A model generated the notes under the pieces. It was not told where the DNA came from. It worked only from the letters and a program-made list of their open reading frames with translations, and did not search any database. Shown here piece by piece: positions 59,201 through 64,000 of a stretch of DNA of 64,000 nucleotides (positions are counted from its first letter, which is position 1; each line of letters begins with the position of its first letter). A program made the position numbers and the translations under genes. The stretch comes from Paragonimus westermani (Eukaryota; Platyhelminthes; Trematoda; Plagiorchiida; Troglotrematidae), in contig QNGE01003600.1 in the NCBI GenBank assembly GCA_008508345.1, positions 7,279 through 71,278 of the forward strand. The letters run 5' to 3'.

Positions 59201-61980
59201 AACAAACGAGAAGTGAGGTGCAAAAAGTGCAAAAGAAATCATTCATCAGTAAGATATAACCTGCTAGAAAGTCATAAGGAATGCAAATAAATACGTTGCT
59301 ACATTGTTGGCAGAACTTTTGGTTTACAAATGCCGACACGCACTGGGAGGATTGGAAGGTTGCAATATTGCTTTACTGGGCGACTTTTCGCGTTATATAA
59401 ACTTGCGTCTAAGAACCACGAAACCTGAACTTTGCTTTCAAGTACCATCATCATAAGCAAATTAAGTTTCGCTTATCGTGGAGTAATATGCGAAATTAAC
59501 TGCAATTTTGCTGAACTGAAGACAGTAAAATGAAATGATTCATGCAACAAGAATTTCGCTACCGGTGAAGATGAGCGCCAGTTGATATTCATTGCGTGCA
59601 CCACTTCATAGTTCAAGGTTTCGTGAATGAGTTGAACATCAACAGCTTCAGAATAAAAAGGTTATCAGGAACATTAAATGTAAGCGGCCTAGAAATAGGA
59701 GACTATAGAATGCGTTACCACTAATGATCTGTGTGTTATCAACCATTCTAAATTAAATGGAGACCATCACAATACTCTATGTATAGGTTATGGAATTATG
59801 ATCAGGTCATATTACATACAGTGACGTTAAAAAGGTAAACCCATAAGTTCAACTAAAGAAGAGTCAAGATATTTTTTATTGTGTACACAAAACTGAATGA
59901 TTAGTTCATTCATATTCACGAACAGCGTAAATAAATCAGTCGTCTGGTTTGCTTGCAACCTACTTGTTTATGTATATTAACAAAAAAATTGTGTAAGTAC
60001 TTTTGATTAAAAAAATATTCCGGTGAGTTGTTCTCCAACCTTGCTGGAAAACAGCAATGGAATAAAAAATGTGAAAACCTTTTTGAAACAGAGCATACGG
60101 GATTCAGGCGTTGACACAACACCTTCCTATCAAACAGATCAGTGGCACGTCTCTCAGTGCAATTTTCAATAACATCACCTTGGCAACTGTAAACTCAGCA
60201 GACCGTGAACAGAGTAAGTGTCATTTGAATCATAGATCGGAATGTGACAACCAACGATGGTGTGTTTCCCGTCCTGCTAAAATGATTCAGTACTATTTTA
60301 GTAACACACTGCAAATCTGTTTTCTTCGCTTCGGTTAGCTTCATTGGTTGGATTGGCGCAATTGAAGACAAAGTAAATTTATTCTGGTTGCCTTCGTTTG
60401 GGTTGAAAAGATAATCATGCAATTCATCAACCAATATGATGCCGATATCGTGGAAATTGGTTAGCCCTTTCGAGGACTGATCGAATAACAATTCCAGAAT
60501 TATACGCAAACAAACATCTTTAGTAATATGCACAGAAACCACCGTCCACGAAGCAATCCATTCCGTGAATACCAATTAAAATGTGAAACAGAATTACGCT
60601 ACATTTCTCTTTACGGGACTGCACTTAAAGCTAGTGGTTTAATAAGCAGACACTAGAATGTAAGGAGTATGTGATAAACTGGGGTTTATTTACGTCACAA
60701 GTAGGCTACACAAGGACGTAGCCAGCCACGGGGTGTCCCTCTGAGGTTGACCACCAAGGGCACTATAAATTATCTCGTTTTTGAACGATTTATAACGGTT
60801 GAGGTTCTGTTTTGTGGAATAACATACACATACCAAAGGGTTTACAAACACAACGATAATGCAATTCTTATTGTTTGTTAAACACTCAGCCAGTCTCGAC
60901 CTTTTACACAAGCGTATTTAGTACCACTGATCCTCATCAAGTACATTTATTTGTTACAAACTTGTGATGGATAAACTCGTCAACAAATTTTACACTCTAA
61001 AAGCAATACAGACGTCGCTATTTGAGAAAGAATCGACGGGTATCAGGCTAGATTTCAAAACACCTTGCTCGTATTGTCAGGTTACATGCAGAACAACGTA
61101 ATAAACTTCGTTATATTATGCTGTCAGTTGTGCATTCTTGGGTCCAGTTCACTCTGTTGGGTTGAAAAAGGTTAAACACATGTTTGTTGTTTATTTGTAC
61201 GTGCTCGGGACAAGTTCGATTAACAGAAAGTTTGAAGAACTACCCGGTTCAAAAAATGAGATACGGTTTACTCGGTTGACTGACGTGCATTGCTGGATAA
61301 ATTTGCACAAGTCACACAGTCATCTTTAATTTGACTGATGGATTGCTGTGCATTGATGTAGATAACAGATTTTGCCAGGAAAACGAGACAAACTTGTGAG
61401 TGCAGCATTTTTACAAACTTGTATGACCGCAAACTAATAAATTAACTGCCCTAATTAGCATGTATTATCATGCCAACATAATAATTAATCTTAATTAAAC
61501 GTTAACAAAAATGTGCAAAATAGAATGAATGATTCCATTTTATGCGTCAGTAGTCCTCGCGACCACAGATCGAAGGGAGTGGAACAAAATTCCAGAAAAG
61601 CTAGTCACGGAGAGAGTATTAAGGTATATCTTCACCGAAAACTCTGCTGGTGAGCGATTTTCTACGCAATCCATTAAATCAGTGCAAATAGGTACATTCG
61701 ACTGACTTAAAATAGCTTATACCAAACGTGATGATACATTCCCAAATAATTCGGATATTACGGAACGTCACAGGATTGTGGAAGTTTATCGCTCTAACTG
61801 GAAGGCGAGCCACTGATATTTGGGATGTTTGCGCTAGGTGACGTCACGTGGTTTTGGTCTTTATTACGTTTAAGAGGACAGATTCGGATAACGCAGTAGA
61901 ATGGCCAACCGTTCAGATATGATAAAGATTGGTTTCTGATGGTTGGGAACAGCGGTGGTGTTGTTCGTAGCTCGGGTTGA
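53290..61980. other. Long non-coding stretch, nothing recognised
   Basis: Frames such as 54646-54906 minus, 57312-57632 plus, 57544-57876 minus, 58119-58319 plus and 60195-60575 minus carry no domain I can name. The interval 57.3-58.3 kb has somewhat longer open frames on both strands and could hide a decayed retroelement, but I found no integrase, RT or gag motif. Confidence 0.5.
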
Positions 61981-61983
61981 TGG

Positions 61984-62199
61984 TTTTGGTATTGATATAT
62001 TCGCCGAGCGTGGCATTCAGGTTGCAAACGTTTCATCACCAAGCGAGGTTACATCACCAGTGCGTACGTGTTTCAGCGTATAGTTTTGAGCGCTCAAAAC
62101 TATACGCTGAATCACGTACGCACCGATGATGTAACCTCGCTTGGTGATGAAACATTTGCAACCTAAGTGCCAAGCTCGGCGAACATATCAATACCAGAA
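61984..62199. repeat. Large spacer-less inverted repeat (arms about 108 bp)
   Basis: The left arm 61984-62091 is the reverse complement of 62092-62199 with about ten mismatches. The centre is the perfect palindrome gttttgagcgctcaaaac (62083-62100), so there is no loop. The arms contain the shared string gatgtaacctcgcttggtga. Outside the arms the two sides differ. It would fold into a long hairpin or cruciform. It may be two head-to-head copies of one repeat end, or a foldback element. Confidence 0.9.
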
Positions 62200-62204
62200 A
62201 TATT

Positions 62205-62475
62205 GGTCGTTTGCAAACCAAAAGTGTTTGCATAGATATAGTCAACTGCTTGGTAAGTAATGATCTTGGTTACAACGACTGTATTGCCGATGAATTTGGT
62301 CGAAGCCATTGTAAGTCTTACTAGACGATTTATTTGCAGGCGTCTGAGAAACTACCTCGTAATGCAAACTACACCTTGTTCAGCCTGCTGAGAATATGGT
62401 ATGGGTTGTTCGGGGACAAGGAGTTCATCTTTCAGGCTGGAAGCCAGATGGCAGACTGTAATGAATCCGCTGCAA
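62205..62475 (+). other. Exon-intron-like stretch next to the palindrome (unproven)
   Basis: The plus frame leaving the right arm is open (SVCIDIVNCL) up to a good donor, gtaagt, near 62255. An acceptor-like ttatttgcag ends near 62340, and the frame then reopens as ASEKLPRNANYTLFSLL, continuing with six-residue-scale Cys spacing (ADCNESAAKCYPQDFCGQ) to a stop near 62513. The sequence between is also mostly readable, with one stop. No family recognised; the minus strand is open too at 62425-62670. Could be a fragment of a repeat-borne gene or chance. Confidence 0.2.
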
Positions 62476-62519
62476 AGTGTTACCCCCAGGATTTTTGTGG
62501 GCAAGTCCGGTGAAGCCTC

Positions 62520-63555
62520 CTTTCACAATATATCTCTGGGATGGTGAATAAATAATCAGATCAGACCACTCAACGATAACATTTGTGTCTCTGCAATTGG
62601 TGGTTACGCCGTGAGTGTCTCGTCCCTCAAAGACTGTTGAATCTATATTATACAACCTATAATACACCATTTTAAATATCCCATGGTTAGTAAGGGAAAG
62701 TTATTCTAGTTGTGTTTAACATTATTGCCAGATTTGGTTATCGTTGTTTCTACTGTTTATCTGCTGCAATTTTCTACGTTTCGGTAACAGTGGTGGATAA
62801 TTTTAGACAAAAGCCTGGTTTTGTCCCAGCTAAGTTACAATTCAGTGTTTTGCCTACTTTGATGGGTTAACCACAGCAGACCTGTTTCTGGAAGGGTTTG
62901 CCAGACAATGTCAGCTCAGCTCGAAATGAAACTAATAGGTCGTAAACATCAGCGACATCTCTGCGTGGGAGATTCTGAATACGGACCTTTAACAATTTTG
63001 TTTGGGGATAACTAACTAGACATTTAATTTTGAAACCAAGTGTTTTTTCTGGCGGAAGTGAAAAATGTGTGGTTATGAGTTTATCGGTTGCCTCAGAGCA
63101 TACTCAACTTCTTAGCGTTGTCCACCTGTGCACTCAAGAATTGAACGTATCCTCCGGAGGTGATGACTACTGGTAAGGTTACCCTTTTACACTCAGAATT
63201 TTTAAGCAGTTCGACCCTCCTCACATTACCAGAATAATCATGATGAATTTAGACCTCGGATACTTGTATGCATGAAAACAGTAAAATCAATGCAGATGTG
63301 CGGCGGTAACGTTCAGAGTGCAAGAAAATTACCAGTTGCACTAATTAAACTCATTTGCTTAGTTTAATTGTATGTTGATGTACTCGGAGTCATCTCGAAG
63401 TGCAACTGCTATCTAGTGGTGCTTTGCAAATGGCAATGATATTAACTAAAAGTTACTTAATTGATAGTAGTCTTTACATTCATATGACATTGCCAGTCAC
63501 AGCCCGTGAAACCCACACAATAAACTGGAGTTTCAACCTTGTTAGCATTAATCAG
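62520..63555. other. Non-coding stretch, nothing recognised
   Basis: No coding, RNA or repeat feature seen. Confidence 0.5.
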
Positions 63556-63561
63556 TTGTGC

Positions 63562-63690
63562 ATGTCCTAACCACTACGGTGATGTAAAGTGACAACCGTG
63601 AGTGGTTAAGCTGGGACATATAACGAGTGCAGTGGGTTCGGCGTCCAACGCGGGTGCCTCACAAGAGTTCAAACCCTAAACGGAGCCGGA
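63562..63690 (+). repeat. tRNA-like segment with adjoining hairpin
   Basis: gagtggttaagctggg (from about 63599) is A-box-like of the Leu/Ser type, and gagttcaaaccct (about 63665-63677) is a good B box. The spacing suits a type II tRNA with a long variable arm, but acceptor pairing is not evident, so a tRNA-derived SINE or pseudogene is more likely. Immediately upstream, atgtcctaaccactacggt (63562-63580) is nearly the reverse complement of the A-box region accgtgagtggttaagctgggacat, giving an imperfect hairpin. Confidence 0.35.
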
Positions 63691-63694
63691 ACAA

Positions 63695-64000
63695 GCAAGA
63701 AAATACATCTTTCCAAAAGGGCTGGCTGAAAATACTGTGACAATGGCAGAGTTGTGACCAACAGTGGCAACTTGCTCAATTTCTATCAACTATATCCCTG
63801 ACTACTTTTTGGTAGTCAAAACATAACCGTGCACTAACGGGAGTTTTTGCAATTTCCAATTCACGGGAGTCCACAATGTTACCACGTCTCGTACCTGTGG
63901 ACGATTGAGCATCATAATCTTTACTCATAAATGAACATGTCCAATGTGATTTCATGCAAACTGTAGACAAAACAGGCTTTTGTTTGACTTTATGTTTAAT
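63695..64000. other. Window end, nothing recognised
   Basis: The minus frame 63776-63970 (64 codons) has no recognised domain. Confidence 0.5.

Noticed and set aside
60195..60575. 126-codon minus frame
   Set aside because: No family resemblance; length is plausible by chance in 64 kb read in six frames.
1..64000. CRISPR array, operon, prophage or bacterial gene cluster
   Set aside because: No regularly spaced repeats, no ribosome-binding-site pattern and no dense coding; all recognisable proteins are eukaryotic retroelement relics.

Overview
The window looks like gene-poor, repeat-laden nuclear DNA from an animal, most likely a lophotrochozoan such as a flatworm. This is an inference. It rests on Penelope-like elements (PLEs) that carry a C-terminal GIY-YIG endonuclease, on decayed non-LTR (LINE) and Ty3/Gypsy fragments, on tRNA-derived SINE-like sequences, and on the lack of any compact gene arrangement. 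The sequence is AT-rich. I recognise no host protein-coding gene, no rRNA and no intact tRNA. Two N runs, 10060-10770 and 44271-45116, are assembly gaps.

Layout. 1-195: 3' tail of a PLE whose body lies upstream of the window; it contains a hammerhead-like fold. 9.1-10.83 kb: the best-preserved element, a plus-strand PLE with an open reverse transcriptase (RT) frame carrying all catalytic motifs; it runs into the first gap and ends in a 63-nt tail shared with the copy at the window start. 11.06-11.16 kb: SINE-like sequence with a decayed pol III promoter and a hammerhead-like core. 14.2 kb: possible LINE RT scrap. 20.6-21.0 kb: LINE endonuclease relic followed by a tRNA-like segment. 23.4-23.6 kb: GC-rich relic resembling a Ty3/Gypsy gag-protease junction. 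25.1-25.7 kb: LINE ORF1-like and RT-like scraps. 28.2-29.67 kb: two head-to-tail PLE relics. 34.7-35.07 kb: PLE endonuclease/C-terminal relic. 44.1-44.27 kb: GC-rich edge of the second gap. 47.15-49.56 kb: long, composite, heavily mutated PLE. 50.94-51.54 kb: minus-strand PLE endonuclease relic with its key residues still present. 53.0-53.3 kb: LINE RT fragment. 61.98-62.2 kb: spacer-less inverted repeat with arms of about 108 bp. 63.56-63.69 kb: tRNA-like segment with a hairpin.

How the parts relate. The seven PLE remnants differ in decay and in endonuclease sequence, so they record several waves of insertion. In a PLE the RT copies the element RNA, and the GIY-YIG nuclease nicks the target to prime copying. 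No copy here is visibly complete: the best RT copy has its endonuclease hidden in a gap, and the copy with the best endonuclease lacks an RT. I did not find a convincing new multigene system. The most interesting structures are the hammerhead-like folds, the head-to-tail and composite PLEs, and the 62-kb palindrome.
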